Shown here one piece after another: positions 8,638 to 17,135 of a DNA stretch of 64,000 nt. Position 1 is the stretch's first letter; each line of letters begins with the position of its first letter. The notes below the pieces were generated by a model. It saw only the letters and a program-made list of their open reading frames with translations, was not told the DNA's origin and searched no databases. This stretch comes from Caulobacter sp. Root655 (GTDB lineage Bacteria; Pseudomonadota; Alphaproteobacteria; Caulobacterales; Caulobacteraceae), in assembly GCF_001427665.1 (NCBI RefSeq), contig NZ_LMHC01000023.1, forward strand, positions 551,261 through 615,260, written 5' to 3'. The position numbers were made by a program, and so were the translations under genes.

Positions 8638-8674
8638 AATATATAGACATCGAATGATTCGACGTCTATATATT
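8638..8674. promoter_or_regulatory. 37-bp near-perfect palindrome, probable MarR operator
   Basis: The arms 8638-8655 and 8657-8674 match at 17 of 18 positions around a central G. The outer arms are AATATATAGAC / GTCTATATATT and the inner ones TCGAAT / ATTCGA. It is AT-rich in a GC-rich genome and lies in the 77-bp divergent gap between the MarR gene and the gene at 8710. This size fits two MarR dimers or one extended site. Confidence 0.8.
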
Positions 8675-8709
8675 TCGCGCCAGACTGCCCTCCGCGAAAG
8701 GACCCCGCC

Positions 8710-9063
8710 ATGACCATCGGATTGATCCTGCTGCTGTCGTTCCACGTGCTGGCCGCCATCTTCTGGGCGGGCACGACCTTCGTGCTGGCCCGGACGGGCG
8801 GAGCCGGGATCGAGGCCTTGCGCCGCCCGCAGACCGGGGCCGCGGTCGTCGCCGTGCTGACCGGCGCGGGCCTGGGCGCCTGGGTGCATGGCGGCGCCTT
8901 CGGCCGCACCGAACAGGTGCTGATGATCGCGGTCGTCGCCTCCCTGGCCGCCTTGACCGTCCAACTGCTGGACCGCGCCCATCCCGCCCGCAGCCAGCGC
9001 ATCGCCGCCGGCCTGCTGATGATCGCCGTCGTCGGGATGGTGGCGGCGCGCTACGTGGCGTGA
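8710..9063 (+). CDS. Small four-helix membrane protein, probable MarR target
   Basis: 117 residues with four hydrophobic segments (about 3-23, 42-58, 68-86 and 98-116). The first helix carries an early His (SFHVLAAIFWAGT) in the style of CopD/DUF2269-like integral membrane proteins, where conserved His residues may bind haem or metal. AAAGGA lies before the ATG. It is divergent from, and presumably controlled by, the MarR gene. The exact function is unknown; transport of or protection against a small toxic compound would fit MarR control but is only an inference. Confidence 0.75.
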   Translation: MTIGLILLLSFHVLAAIFWAGTTFVLARTGGAGIEALRRPQTGAAVVAVLTGAGLGAWVHGGAFGRTEQVLMIAVVASLAALTVQLLDRAHPARSQRIAAGLLMIAVVGMVAARYVA

Positions 9064-9078
9064 CCGACCTCAGCCGCC

Positions 9079-10152
9079 TCAGCCCCGCGCCTTGGCCTTC
9101 TTGTTGTTCATCACGAAGCCGATGACCTTGGCCACCGCCTCGAAATGGTCGGCCGGGATCTGCTCGTCCACCTCGACCGAGGCGTAGAGGGCGCGGGCCA
9201 GGGGCGGGTCTTCCAGCACATAGACCCCAGCCTCCTCGGCCACGGCGCGGATCCGCAGGGCCAGGGCGTCGACGCCCTTGGCCACGCAGACCGGCGCGGC
9301 GTTCTCGCCCTGCTCGTATTTCAGCGCCACGGCGTAGTGGGTGGGGTTCATGACCACCACGGTCGCCTTGGGCACGGCCTGCATCATCCGCTGGCGCGAG
9401 CGCTGCATGCGCAACTGCTTCTGCTTGCCCTTGACGTGAGGGTCGCCCTCGGACTGCTTCATCTCGTCCTTGACGTCCTGCAGGCTCATCCGCATGCGCT
9501 TGTTGAAGCGCATGCGCTGCCAGAACCAGTCGAAGCCGGCCGTGCAGATCAGGAAGATCAGCACCGCCCAGAACAGCTTGACGCACAGCTTCATCGCCAG
9601 CGGCGTCATCGCCCCCACGTCCATGCCCACCAGATTGACGAACTCGAAGGCGTGCGGCTTGACCACGAACCAGGCGATGACGCCGGTGACGATGAACTTC
9701 AGGGCCGACTTGGCGAACTGCACGAAGCCGTCGGGGCCGAAGATCCGGCCCAGGCCCTTGATGATGTCCAGCTTCTTGAGGTCCGGCTTGATCTTGTCGG
9801 CCGACAGGATGAAGCCGGACTGGCTGACATTGGCCGCCGCGCCCAGCAGGCCCGACACGACCATGACCAGGACCACGGCCGGCAAGGCGGCGAGGATGGC
9901 GGTCTTGGCGATCGCCCGGATGCCGCCCTCGACGTCCATGGTGCCGGCGTGGGCCAGGAACGGGGTCAGGGCCCCGACCAGGTCGCGGGCCAGCCAGCCG
10001 CCGGCGATCACCACCACCCCAAAGGCGCCCGACAGCGAGGCCAACTGCGAGATGTCGGCGGACTTGGGGACGTCGCCCTTGGCGCGGGCGTCCGACAGCT
10101 TCTTGGCTGTTGGTTCTTCTGTTTTCGAGGCGTCGTCAGTCTCTTCGGCCAT
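9079..10152 (-). CDS. flhB: Flagellar export switch protein FlhB
   Basis: 357 residues. An N-terminal hydrophilic stretch (EEPTAKKLSDARAKGDVPKS) precedes four membrane helices, then a cytoplasmic domain with the self-cleavage motif NPTH (Asn269-Pro270). Cleavage there switches export from rod/hook to filament substrates. It is the last gene of fliQ-fliR-flhB, beginning 12 bp after fliR. The C-terminal tail is short (VMNNKKAKARG). FlhB forms the export gate with FlhA, FliP, FliQ and FliR in the inner membrane. The identification is firm. Confidence 0.96.
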   Translation of the reverse strand: MAEETDDASKTEEPTAKKLSDARAKGDVPKSADISQLASLSGAFGVVVIAGGWLARDLVGALTPFLAHAGTMDVEGGIRAIAKTAILAALPAVVLVMVVSGLLGAAANVSQSGFILSADKIKPDLKKLDIIKGLGRIFGPDGFVQFAKSALKFIVTGVIAWFVVKPHAFEFVNLVGMDVGAMTPLAMKLCVKLFWAVLIFLICTAGFDWFWQRMRFNKRMRMSLQDVKDEMKQSEGDPHVKGKQKQLRMQRSRQRMMQAVPKATVVVMNPTHYAVALKYEQGENAAPVCVAKGVDALALRIRAVAEEAGVYVLEDPPLARALYASVEVDEQIPADHFEAVAKVIGFVMNNKKAKARG

Positions 10153-10164
10153 GCCGACGCTCCC

Positions 10165-10920
10165 CTAGTTGAACACCGCCAGGAGGTCGCGATAGCGATC
10201 GCTCCAGACCATGGCGATGCCGCCGAGCGAGAGGCCCAGCAGGGAGAGGCCCAGGATGACGCTGAGCGGCGAGGTGACGAAGAAGATCTGGAACGACGGC
10301 ATCACCCGGCCGACCAGGCCGGTGGCCAGGTTGAAGACGATCGAAAACACCAGCACCGGCGCGGCCAGCTGGACGCCCAGCTTGAAGCTGTCGGCCACTG
10401 TACGCACCGCCAGAGCGGCGGCGTCGTTGACCGGCACGACGCGGGTGAACGGAAAGATGTCGTAGGACTTGACGATCGCCCCGATGAACAGGTGATGCAG
10501 GTCGGTGACCATGACCAGGGTCAGGCCCAGCATCGACAGGAAGGTGGCCACCGCCGTGCTGCTGGGCGCGCCGGCCGGGTTGGCGGTCTGGGCGAAGGAC
10601 AGGGTGGTCTGGATCGAGATGATTTCGCCGGCCGTGGTCAGCGAGCTCATGAACATCTTCAGCACCGCGCCGATCATCAGGCCGATCAACACCTCGTGCA
10701 GCACCGCGCCGGCCAGGGCGCCGACGCCGACGGGCACGGTGATGATGCTCTTGGAGACCAGCGGGGCCAGCAGCATGGCCATCAGCACGGCGAAGGACAG
10801 GCGGATGCGCGGCGGCACGACAGTCTCGCCGATGCCGGGAATCAGCATGACCATCGCCCCGACCCGGGCGAAGACCAGGCCGCCGACATAGACCTGAAGA
10901 ACCGTGGCGTAGCTGTCCAA
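10165..10920 (-). CDS. fliR: Flagellar export protein FliR
   Basis: 251 residues with about six membrane helices; FliR forms the export-gate channel with FliP and FliQ. Conserved segments are VYVGGLVFARVGAMVMLIPG, PPRIRLSFAVLMA and SLSVILGL near the end. The only start that gives a normal family length is TTG at 10920, preceded by AGGGGAC, 11 bp after the fliQ stop; a longer reading without stop runs through fliQ but is not coding. The TTG start may lower its translation relative to fliQ. Confidence 0.93.
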   Translation of the reverse strand: MDSYATVLQVYVGGLVFARVGAMVMLIPGIGETVVPPRIRLSFAVLMAMLLAPLVSKSIITVPVGVGALAGAVLHEVLIGLMIGAVLKMFMSSLTTAGEIISIQTTLSFAQTANPAGAPSSTAVATFLSMLGLTLVMVTDLHHLFIGAIVKSYDIFPFTRVVPVNDAAALAVRTVADSFKLGVQLAAPVLVFSIVFNLATGLVGRVMPSFQIFFVTSPLSVILGLSLLGLSLGGIAMVWSDRYRDLLAVFN

Positions 10921-10931
10921 GTCCCCTGCCC

Positions 10932-11195
10932 CTACATCCCGGCGATCTTGGCGGCGATCTCGCGCATGAAGCCCGACATCAGCGCGCCCATCAGCGGCAG
11001 GAACAGCAGCAGCGAGATGAAGATCGCCACGATCTTGGGGGCGTAGACCAGGGTGGCTTCCTGGATCTGGGTCAGGGCCTGGAACAGGCCGATGGCCACA
11101 CCGACCACCAGGCCGACGATCAGGATCGGCGCGCAGAGCTGCAGGGTGAGCCAGATCGCGTCGCGTCCGACATCCAGGACTTCGGCTCCGGTCAT
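10932..11195 (-). CDS. fliQ: Flagellar export protein FliQ
   Basis: 87 residues with two membrane helices joined by the conserved polar turn (LTQIQEATLVYAPKIVAIF). FliQ is a small subunit of the FliPQR export channel. The ATG at 11195 is preferred over a more upstream one because AGGCTCTCC/GGAGAGGC lies before it and the family begins at MTGAEVL. First gene of the fliQ-fliR-flhB operon, with a CtrA-type box 65 bp upstream. Confidence 0.94.
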   Translation of the reverse strand: MTGAEVLDVGRDAIWLTLQLCAPILIVGLVVGVAIGLFQALTQIQEATLVYAPKIVAIFISLLLFLPLMGALMSGFMREIAAKIAGM

Positions 11196-11259
11196 CGGAG
11201 AGCCTCTCATGACGCGCGCACGCGGGGTGGGAACTGATGTCCGCACCATCGCCCGTCAT

Positions 11260-11276
11260 GGTTAACAGCGGGTTAG
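11260..11276 (-). promoter_or_regulatory. CtrA-type box upstream of fliQ
   Basis: On the minus strand the sequence reads CTAA-CCCGCTG-TTAACC, a one-mismatch match to the CtrA consensus TTAA-N7-TTAACC, 65 bp before the fliQ start. A further TTAACC half-site lies just upstream (11281-11286 on the other strand). The fliQR operon of C. crescentus is a known class II, CtrA-activated flagellar operon. Confidence 0.75.
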
Positions 11277-11333
11277 GGAGGGTTAATGGAAGCTGTGGAG
11301 AACCGTGGCGAATGGTCGCCGGGGCGGTCGCTC

Positions 11334-11450
11334 TTCCCCCTATGGGGGAGGAGCGCCGAAGGCGCGGAGGGGGCAAGTGCGCCAGTGATGCGTCACACTT
11401 GCCCCCACCTGGCGACTGCGTCGCCTGTCCGCCCCCATAGGGGGCGGAGC
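11334..11450. repeat. Palindromic intergenic repeat pair (CCCCCTATGGGGG type)
   Basis: A left unit (TCTTCCCCCTATGGGGGAGG then GCGCCGAAGGCGC) faces a right unit (CTTGCCCCCACC ... CCGCCCCCATAGGGGGCGG). Same general design as the elements at 35262, 59794 and 63678: two hairpin units in inverted orientation joined by a short spacer. It sits directly after the ridA-like gene and may also act as its terminator. Confidence 0.75.
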
Positions 11451-11458
11451 CGAGTCCC

Positions 11459-11962
11459 TTACTTCGGCTTCCGCGCCGCCTGGACCTCGATCTCGACCAG
11501 CATGCCCGGGGCCACCAGCGACGACACCTGGCTGGTGATGCGCGAGGGCTTGTTGGGCTGGGTCGCGGTGCCGAAGAAGGTCTTGTAGGCCTCCATCATG
11601 CCGGGGAAATCCATCTTGCCGCCCTTGGCCGGGTCGCCGACCAGCAGGACGCGCATCATCACCACGTCGCCCATGGTCGCGCCCTGGCTCTTCAGCGCTT
11701 CCTCGATGCGGCCCAGCACGCCCATCGTCTGGGTCTTGGTGTCGCCGAAGGTGGCGGTCAGGGCCGGATCGCCCTTGTCGACGACCATCGGCGGGGTCAT
11801 GCCGCTGACATAGATGGTGTCGTAGCCGGCCGGCACGGTCACCACGCTGGCGATCGGCGAGGTGGGCGCGCCGCCACGGACGATCTCGGCGGCGTTTGCA
11901 GCGCCGGCTCCAATGGCCAGCATGCTGGTCAGGGCGGCGGCGGCGAGGATCAGGCGCTTCAT
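11459..11962 (-). CDS. Exported RidA/YjgF-family enamine/imine deaminase
   Basis: 167 residues. A clear signal peptide (MKRLILAAAALTSMLAIGAGAANA) precedes a RidA domain (about 40-165) with the family segments YVSGMTPP, MGVLGRIEEALKSQGATMGDV and a C-terminal VEIEVQAA. Classic RidA proteins are cytoplasmic and hydrolyse reactive enamine/imine intermediates; this one is predicted to be periplasmic. The usual catalytic Arg in the mid-C-terminal segment is likely in PSRIT, with the C-terminal Glu in VEIEV. It follows the cytochrome c gene by 24 bp, so it probably hydrolyses the imine made by the amine oxidase upstream. Confidence 0.88.
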   Translation of the reverse strand: MKRLILAAAALTSMLAIGAGAANAAEIVRGGAPTSPIASVVTVPAGYDTIYVSGMTPPMVVDKGDPALTATFGDTKTQTMGVLGRIEEALKSQGATMGDVVMMRVLLVGDPAKGGKMDFPGMMEAYKTFFGTATQPNKPSRITSQVSSLVAPGMLVEIEVQAARKPK

Positions 11963-11986
11963 GGGTCGTCTCCTTGAGGGCTTTTT

Positions 11987-12379
11987 CTAGTGAGCCTGCA
12001 GGTTGCGAGGCTTCTTGGCGGCATTGATCTTGGCGCGAGCGGCGACGACGTCGGCGGTGGTCACCGGCTTGCCCTTGTTGCCCCAGGACGTGCGGACATA
12101 GGTCAGCAGCGAGGCCAGGTCGGCGTCGTTGAGGTCGTCCTTGAAGGCCGGCATGCCCGCCCGACCGGCCAGGACGGTGGTCAGCATCGGCGCGGGATCA
12201 CCCTGCACGAAGGGGTCGCCGGCCAGGGCCGGAAAAGCGCCCTTCACACCCTTGCCGCTGGTCTGGTGGCAAGCGGAGCAATTGTCATTGAACAGCGACT
12301 GCGGCGTCGCGGCCTGAACCGACACGGCGAAGGCGGACGCGGCCAACAGGCCGCAGGCGAAGACGATCGAACGGCTCAT
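11987..12379 (-). CDS. Periplasmic class I c-type cytochrome
   Basis: 130 residues with a signal peptide (cleavage near VQA-AT), one haem-binding motif CSACH (Cys34, Cys37, His38) and a likely axial Met76 in GRAGMPAFKD. It should shuttle single electrons in the periplasm. It lies between a Tat-exported flavin amine oxidase (41 bp upstream) and an exported RidA (24 bp downstream), suggesting that it takes electrons from the flavoenzyme in place of oxygen, as shown for the cytochrome partner of the nicotine oxidoreductase NicA2. That pairing is inferred from context. Confidence 0.92.
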   Translation of the reverse strand: MSRSIVFACGLLAASAFAVSVQAATPQSLFNDNCSACHQTSGKGVKGAFPALAGDPFVQGDPAPMLTTVLAGRAGMPAFKDDLNDADLASLLTYVRTSWGNKGKPVTTADVVAARAKINAAKKPRNLQAH

Positions 12380-12420
12380 GGAATCTCCCGAAACACTTCT
12401 TCCCCAGGCATAGCCCAGCC

Positions 12421-14025
12421 TCACGCGGTGCGCACCCGGGCGTGGATCTTGCCGATCTGCTGCCAGGCCGACTCGATGGCCCCGGCCTGCCAGCCGCCCA
12501 GATAGCTGAGGTGCTCGCCGGCCAGGTAGACCCGGCCGTCGGGCTCGCACAACACCGGATAGGCCTCCTTGCGCCCCTGCTCGCCCCACTCGGCCCAGCC
12601 GCCCAGATTGAACTCGGCCAGGTGCCAGCAGAACGAGAAGGCGGTCTCGAAGTTCTCGGCGTATTCCGGGAACACCTTCTGGCCGGCGGCGACGGCGAAG
12701 GCCGCGCGGTCGGCCGGGGTCTTGGCGCTGATCTTGGCCGCCTCGCCACCGAACGCATAGAAGCCCAGCAGCACGCCCTTCTGGCTCTGCCAGCCGGTGG
12801 ACGGCAGGGTGATGGTGTTGATGCCGGGCATGTCGTTGTAGATGTGGCCGCCGTAGATGTGGTGGTTCTCTTCCCAGAACCGGGTCTTCATCTGCAGGCC
12901 GATTTTGTTGACCGGCGCATAGGCCACGCCCGACATCGCCGCCTTGAATGGCTTGGAGAAGTCGGCGTCGATGCCCTTCAGCACGCTGAGCGGGATGGTG
13001 CAGACGCAGTAGTCGGCGGTGATGGTGTCCTGCTCGCCGAACTTGTCGGTGTAGGTGACGGTCACGCCCTTGGGGCTCTGCTTGATCTTCTGGACCACGC
13101 AGGAATAGCGGATCAGGCTGCCGACGCGCTTCTCGAAGCCCTTGGCGATCTGATCCATGCCGCCGATCGGCTGCAGCATCGTGCGCTGCTGCTCGTAGCC
13201 GCTGACCGAGGTCAGCACATGCCAGGCGCCCGAGTGCAGCACGTCGGTCAGGCTGTAGGGGACCGAGGGCTTGCCCGGCCCCGGATCGACCCCCGCCCCC
13301 GGATGCACCGCGAAGCCGCGGCCTTCGGTGCCGGTATAGGTCAGGTCGGTGGCCGAAAGCCGGCCCTCGTTGATCATGTAGGCCACGAACAGGTCGCGGT
13401 CCTCCGCCGTCAGGGGCGCGTCCAGCTGGCCCTTCGAGGCCGCCTTGGCGATCATCTCGGCGGCGTAGCCGCGGGCGTCGGCGGCGATCTCGCCCTTGCG
13501 GATCGGCTTGCCCTTCAGCGGGCCCGAGCCCTTCTCGAAATAGACGTAGGCCGCGTCGTTGTCGTTGACGAAGCTCTCCAACAGCACGCCGAACTGCTTG
13601 GTGTAGTGCAGGGTCGAACGGTGGTGATACGGGATCCGCCACGGGCCGTGGTTGATGTAGAGGCCCTCGTCGAAGTCGCAGGTCTGGGCGTTGCCGTTGA
13701 GGTCGGTGTGCTGGAAGCCTTTGCGCGCCGTCTGGCAGCGACCGCCGGCGAAGGACCGGGCCTCGATGACCTGCACCTCGTAACCGGCCTTGGTCAGCTC
13801 GTAGGCCGCCGTCATGCCGGCCAAGCCCGCGCCCAGCACCACGATCTTGGTCCCCTTGCCGCCACCTTCGAGGGTGGGGGGCGCGGCCATCGCCGAGGAG
13901 AAGCCGAAGCCCAGGGCGTCCATGCCCGCCATCGCCAAGGACACGCCGCCGAAAGCCGCCAGGCCTTCGAAAAACCGCCGCCGCGTCAGTACGCCACCCG
14001 ACGCCGCCGCCGATTGATCACTCAT
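12421..14025 (-). CDS. Tat-exported FAD-dependent amine oxidase/dehydrogenase
   Basis: 534 residues. The N-terminus has a twin-arginine signal (LTRRRFFEGLAAFGG), followed by the Rossmann dinucleotide motif IVVLGAGLAGMTAAYEL (about 61-77) and the flavin monoamine oxidase motif EARSFAGGRCQT. The C-terminal FAD-binding block VYLAGEHLSYLGGWQAGAIES is present. It oxidises a primary or secondary amine to an imine; substrate unknown. It heads an operon with a cytochrome c and an exported RidA, so it may be a periplasmic dehydrogenase using the cytochrome as electron acceptor. Folded export by Tat fits an enzyme that binds FAD in the cytoplasm. Confidence 0.92.
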   Translation of the reverse strand: MSDQSAAASGGVLTRRRFFEGLAAFGGVSLAMAGMDALGFGFSSAMAAPPTLEGGGKGTKIVVLGAGLAGMTAAYELTKAGYEVQVIEARSFAGGRCQTARKGFQHTDLNGNAQTCDFDEGLYINHGPWRIPYHHRSTLHYTKQFGVLLESFVNDNDAAYVYFEKGSGPLKGKPIRKGEIAADARGYAAEMIAKAASKGQLDAPLTAEDRDLFVAYMINEGRLSATDLTYTGTEGRGFAVHPGAGVDPGPGKPSVPYSLTDVLHSGAWHVLTSVSGYEQQRTMLQPIGGMDQIAKGFEKRVGSLIRYSCVVQKIKQSPKGVTVTYTDKFGEQDTITADYCVCTIPLSVLKGIDADFSKPFKAAMSGVAYAPVNKIGLQMKTRFWEENHHIYGGHIYNDMPGINTITLPSTGWQSQKGVLLGFYAFGGEAAKISAKTPADRAAFAVAAGQKVFPEYAENFETAFSFCWHLAEFNLGGWAEWGEQGRKEAYPVLCEPDGRVYLAGEHLSYLGGWQAGAIESAWQQIGKIHARVRTA

Positions 14026-14209
14026 ACGACCCCCGAATTATCCGCCGCGATAGCCGCCCATGAACCAAGCGTCCGCGTGCTGATATGTCAGGCCACGGCA
14101 GGGGTGGAACAATGCGAAAAACTCGCCAGCCTTATGAGAAGTCCCGGTATGCCGTACCCATGGGCGCCCATGATGCCGCTTGTATGAAGAGCAGGCGAGG
14201 TGAAATTTT

Positions 14210-14242
14210 ACGGCGGAAAAGTGCGTTCCCGACGGCGGAAAA
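14210..14242. promoter_or_regulatory. Two direct repeats of ACGGCGGAAAA, 22 bp apart
   Basis: ACGGCGGAAAA occurs at 14210-14220 and again at 14232-14242, spaced exactly two helical turns. They lie in the 292-bp gap between the amine oxidase start (14025) and the terminator of the TonB receptor gene. They may be a tandem protein-binding site upstream of the amine oxidase operon, but they are about 190 bp from its start. The rest of the gap shows no gene. Confidence 0.35.
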
Positions 14243-14262
14243 TGAAATTGACGAAAAACGCA

Positions 14263-14291
14263 AAAGAGCCGGGCGCGAGGCCCGGCTCTTT
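14263..14291 (-). terminator. Rho-independent terminator of the TonB-receptor gene
   Basis: AAAGAGCCGGGC (14263-14274) pairs with GCCCGGCTCTTT (14280-14291) around a five-base loop. In the minus direction it is followed by TGCGTTTTTCG. It lies 27 bp after the stop of the receptor at 14318. Confidence 0.9.
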
Positions 14292-14317
14292 CTCAGGCGA
14301 AGTCCTTCCGACAGGGA

Positions 14318-16840
14318 TCAGAAGGCGACGGTCACCCGGCCGTAGTAGTAGCCGCCGTTGATGCCGAACGGCGAGTAGGTGGGGTATTGGGCCACGCAAC
14401 CGCCGCCGGAAGCGACGCAGGCGCTCTGGAAGGCGGCGGACAGCTTGTCCGGATACTCGTTGAACAGATTGTTGGCGCCGATCGTCGCGGTGACGCCAGC
14501 CGGCAGCTTGTAGGAGACCTCCAGGTCGGTGATCGCCGCCGTACCGATCTTGGTGTTGAGCAGCGGGCCGGTGCCGGGATCCGACAGCGACGAGGATTCG
14601 CCGTGGAAGGTCTCGGTCAGGTTCACGGTCAGTTGGCCGTAGCTGTAGAGCGCGTTCAGGCCGACCTTGAACTTGGGCGAGGCCTTTTCGAGCAGCGAGG
14701 CGGCGTTGCCGGCGAACAGCACCTGGCCGTTCGGGAACGGCACGCTGGGCGTCGACAGCGAGGCCGGCGGCGCCTTCACCTTGGTGATCTTGGTGGTGTT
14801 GTAGTTGCCGCTCAGGGTCCAGTCGACGCGGCCGTAGGCGCCCAGGTCGGTCGGGTACGAGACCACGACGTCCACGCCCTGGGTGCGGGTGTCCAGCCCG
14901 TTGGAGAAGATGTTGATCCCCGTGCTGGTCACCGTCGGGTCCAGGCTGTTGCCGTTGGCGATGATCGCGGCCGTGACCTGCGGCGAGGTCACCACTCCGT
15001 TGCGCAGGCCGTAGACCGAGCTGGAGCCGAAGATCCGGTCGCGCAGTTCAATGCGGTAGGCGTCGATCGTCGCGGTCATCTTCGGAATCGGATGCAGCAC
15101 GGCGCCGATGCTGTAGTTGCGCGACTTTTCCGGCTTCAGCTTGCCGATGCCCAGAAGGGCGGCCGCCGCCGAGTTCGGCGCCAGTTGGACGAAGGCCGAG
15201 GTCGGCGAGACGTTGGTGGCCGAATAGTAGGATTCGGCCAGGGTCGGGGCGCGGAAGCCGGTGCTGGCCGTGCCGCGGATGGCGATCATCTCGTTGAAGT
15301 CGTAGCGGCTGGTCAGCTTGAAGACGGTGGTGTCGCCAAAGTCGCTGAAGTGCTCGAAGCGCGCCGCGGCGTCGATCTTCCAGGCGATGACCGGCGAGAC
15401 CGCCAGGTCGGTATAGGCCGCCCAGTTGGTGCGGCTGTGGCCGCCGGCGTCGGTCTTGGAGAAGCCCGGATAGGACTGCGAGCCTTCCTTGTAGGTCGAG
15501 GCGGCGTCGCCCTGGCCGATGGCATAGGTGTCACGCCGCTGTTCGAAGCCGAAGGCCACGTCCAGCGGGGTGGCGAGGCCAACCTCGAAGTCCCTGCGCA
15601 GGTCGAGGTTGTTGGTCCACTGGGTGGTCAGCCAGCTGCCGGCGTGGAACGAGGTCGGGGTGAAGCCCTTGGTCGTCAGGGTGGAGGTGTCGGCATAGAG
15701 GCTGGCGTTGGCCGAGTCCTCGACGCGAACCTCGATGGAGTCCTTGCCGTAGGTGGCGCTGAGGTCGACGTCCCAGCCCAGCACCGCGCCCGAGACGCCC
15801 AGAGTCATGGCGTAGTCGTCCTCGATGATCCGCTCGCGGGGGCTGAAGCCCAGCGGGAAGGGCCGGTCGGCCGCGCCCTGCTTGCCCTGGACGCGGCTGT
15901 ACCGGCGGTAGTTCTCGTAAGCCGAGGCGTCCTTGTGGCCGTAGGTGCCGAACGAATAGACCTCGAAGTCGGCCGGCAGCGTGATGGCGGCGTTGTAGCC
16001 CAGATTGCTGAGCCGGTACTCGGCGTCGCCCGAGATCAGGTTGAGGTTCGGGTAGCCCGGGATCTGGCTTTCAACGGCGTTGTTGGCCGCCGAATAGCTG
16101 GGGCTGGCCGGGTTGTAGATGCGCTGGTCGGGCAGGCCGCGGTTGCTGAAGCCGTGGTACTTGGTCTCGGCGGTCAGGTTCAGGTAGCTGTTCTCGGTCG
16201 GCGCCATGCCGAGGTTGACCGAAAGGCCGGCGGTCTTGCCGCCGCCATCGAAATATTCACCGCCGGTGGCCGAGATCGTGCCGCCCGAGGCGCCCTTCTT
16301 GAGAATGACGTTGATGACGCCGGCGATGGCGTCGGTGCCGTACTGGGCGGCCGCGCCGTCGGTCAGCACTTCGATCCGACCGATCGAAGCCATGGGGATG
16401 AAGTTGAGGTCGGCCGCGGCCGCGCCTTGATAGGAACCCGAAAGGACGGCCAGGTTGCCGGTGGTGTGACGGCGCTTGCCGTTGATCAGCACCAGGGCGT
16501 GGTTGGGGCTGAGGCCCCGCAGGCGGGCCGAAAGGGTCAGGTTGGCGGCGTCGCCGCCGAAGGCCTGGGCGTTGAACGACGGCACCAGATTGGCCAGGCC
16601 CAGACGCAGGTCGGTCTGGCCGGTGCGCTGGAGCGTCGTGGAATCGACCACCTGCACGGGCGCGGGGCTGTCGATGACCTTCAGGCCGGTCTGACGGGTG
16701 CCGGTGACGATCACCGCTTCCAGTTCGGCGGCCTCGGTCGGTTCGGGAACGTCGGCGGCGAATGCATTCGCGCTGCACGCCAAAGCGATGCTGACGGTTG
16801 AAATCCCTGCAAGCAGAACATTCCGTGAGCGATTATTCAT
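14318..16840 (-). CDS. TonB-dependent outer-membrane receptor
   Basis: 840 residues with a signal peptide (ending near ANAFA), a TonB-box-like segment (LEAVIVTGTRQ), a plug domain (about 55-175, with GLSPNHALVLINGKRRH and IGRIEVLTDGAAAQYGTDAIAG) and a long beta-barrel ending in the aromatic GRVTVAF. It imports a large substrate through the outer membrane using TonB energy. It belongs to the vitamin B12/siderophore-like or oligosaccharide class with the GKRRHTTG plug loop common in Caulobacter and Sphingomonas. It is downstream of the GH9 gene but separated by a terminator, so it is a separate unit; an oligosaccharide ligand is plausible. Confidence 0.93.
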   Translation of the reverse strand: MNNRSRNVLLAGISTVSIALACSANAFAADVPEPTEAAELEAVIVTGTRQTGLKVIDSPAPVQVVDSTTLQRTGQTDLRLGLANLVPSFNAQAFGGDAANLTLSARLRGLSPNHALVLINGKRRHTTGNLAVLSGSYQGAAAADLNFIPMASIGRIEVLTDGAAAQYGTDAIAGVINVILKKGASGGTISATGGEYFDGGGKTAGLSVNLGMAPTENSYLNLTAETKYHGFSNRGLPDQRIYNPASPSYSAANNAVESQIPGYPNLNLISGDAEYRLSNLGYNAAITLPADFEVYSFGTYGHKDASAYENYRRYSRVQGKQGAADRPFPLGFSPRERIIEDDYAMTLGVSGAVLGWDVDLSATYGKDSIEVRVEDSANASLYADTSTLTTKGFTPTSFHAGSWLTTQWTNNLDLRRDFEVGLATPLDVAFGFEQRRDTYAIGQGDAASTYKEGSQSYPGFSKTDAGGHSRTNWAAYTDLAVSPVIAWKIDAAARFEHFSDFGDTTVFKLTSRYDFNEMIAIRGTASTGFRAPTLAESYYSATNVSPTSAFVQLAPNSAAAALLGIGKLKPEKSRNYSIGAVLHPIPKMTATIDAYRIELRDRIFGSSSVYGLRNGVVTSPQVTAAIIANGNSLDPTVTSTGINIFSNGLDTRTQGVDVVVSYPTDLGAYGRVDWTLSGNYNTTKITKVKAPPASLSTPSVPFPNGQVLFAGNAASLLEKASPKFKVGLNALYSYGQLTVNLTETFHGESSSLSDPGTGPLLNTKIGTAAITDLEVSYKLPAGVTATIGANNLFNEYPDKLSAAFQSACVASGGGCVAQYPTYSPFGINGGYYYGRVTVAF

Positions 16841-17135
16841 TTAGTATCCCCTCGTAGCGCTTCAACGCGCGATTGTTCTCTCCTCCATGGCGTTTCCCGG
16901 TAAGCGTGTTCTTGTTATTACACTAGAATACAGACGCAACTCACGGCCACAGCCGCGCACGAACAGTTCGTCAGCCCTGAAATTTCTGCAACCGCTTCGA
17001 TCGCCGTGAGATCGCAAGGTGGTGATTGGAGCCCCAGGCGCCCCTTTGCACGGCGCCTGCCCGCATTTTTGGGCAGAATGCTGATCACCGACGCGGCGCC
17101 GAAACGCCTCGATCCCTCCCGGGTGGGTCCCAAAA
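16841..17135. other. Non-coding gap upstream of the TonB receptor
   Basis: About 295 bp without a convincing gene. It must hold the promoter of the receptor at 14318. GTGTAATAACAAGAACAC (minus strand, near 16905-16922) is an AT-rich partial dyad that could be an operator. Short open frames here show no coding character. Confidence 0.4.

Noticed and set aside
14387..16801. An 804-residue plus-strand open frame
   Set aside because: It is the antisense reading of the TonB receptor gene; composition is dominated by Gly, Val, Arg and it has no domain pattern.
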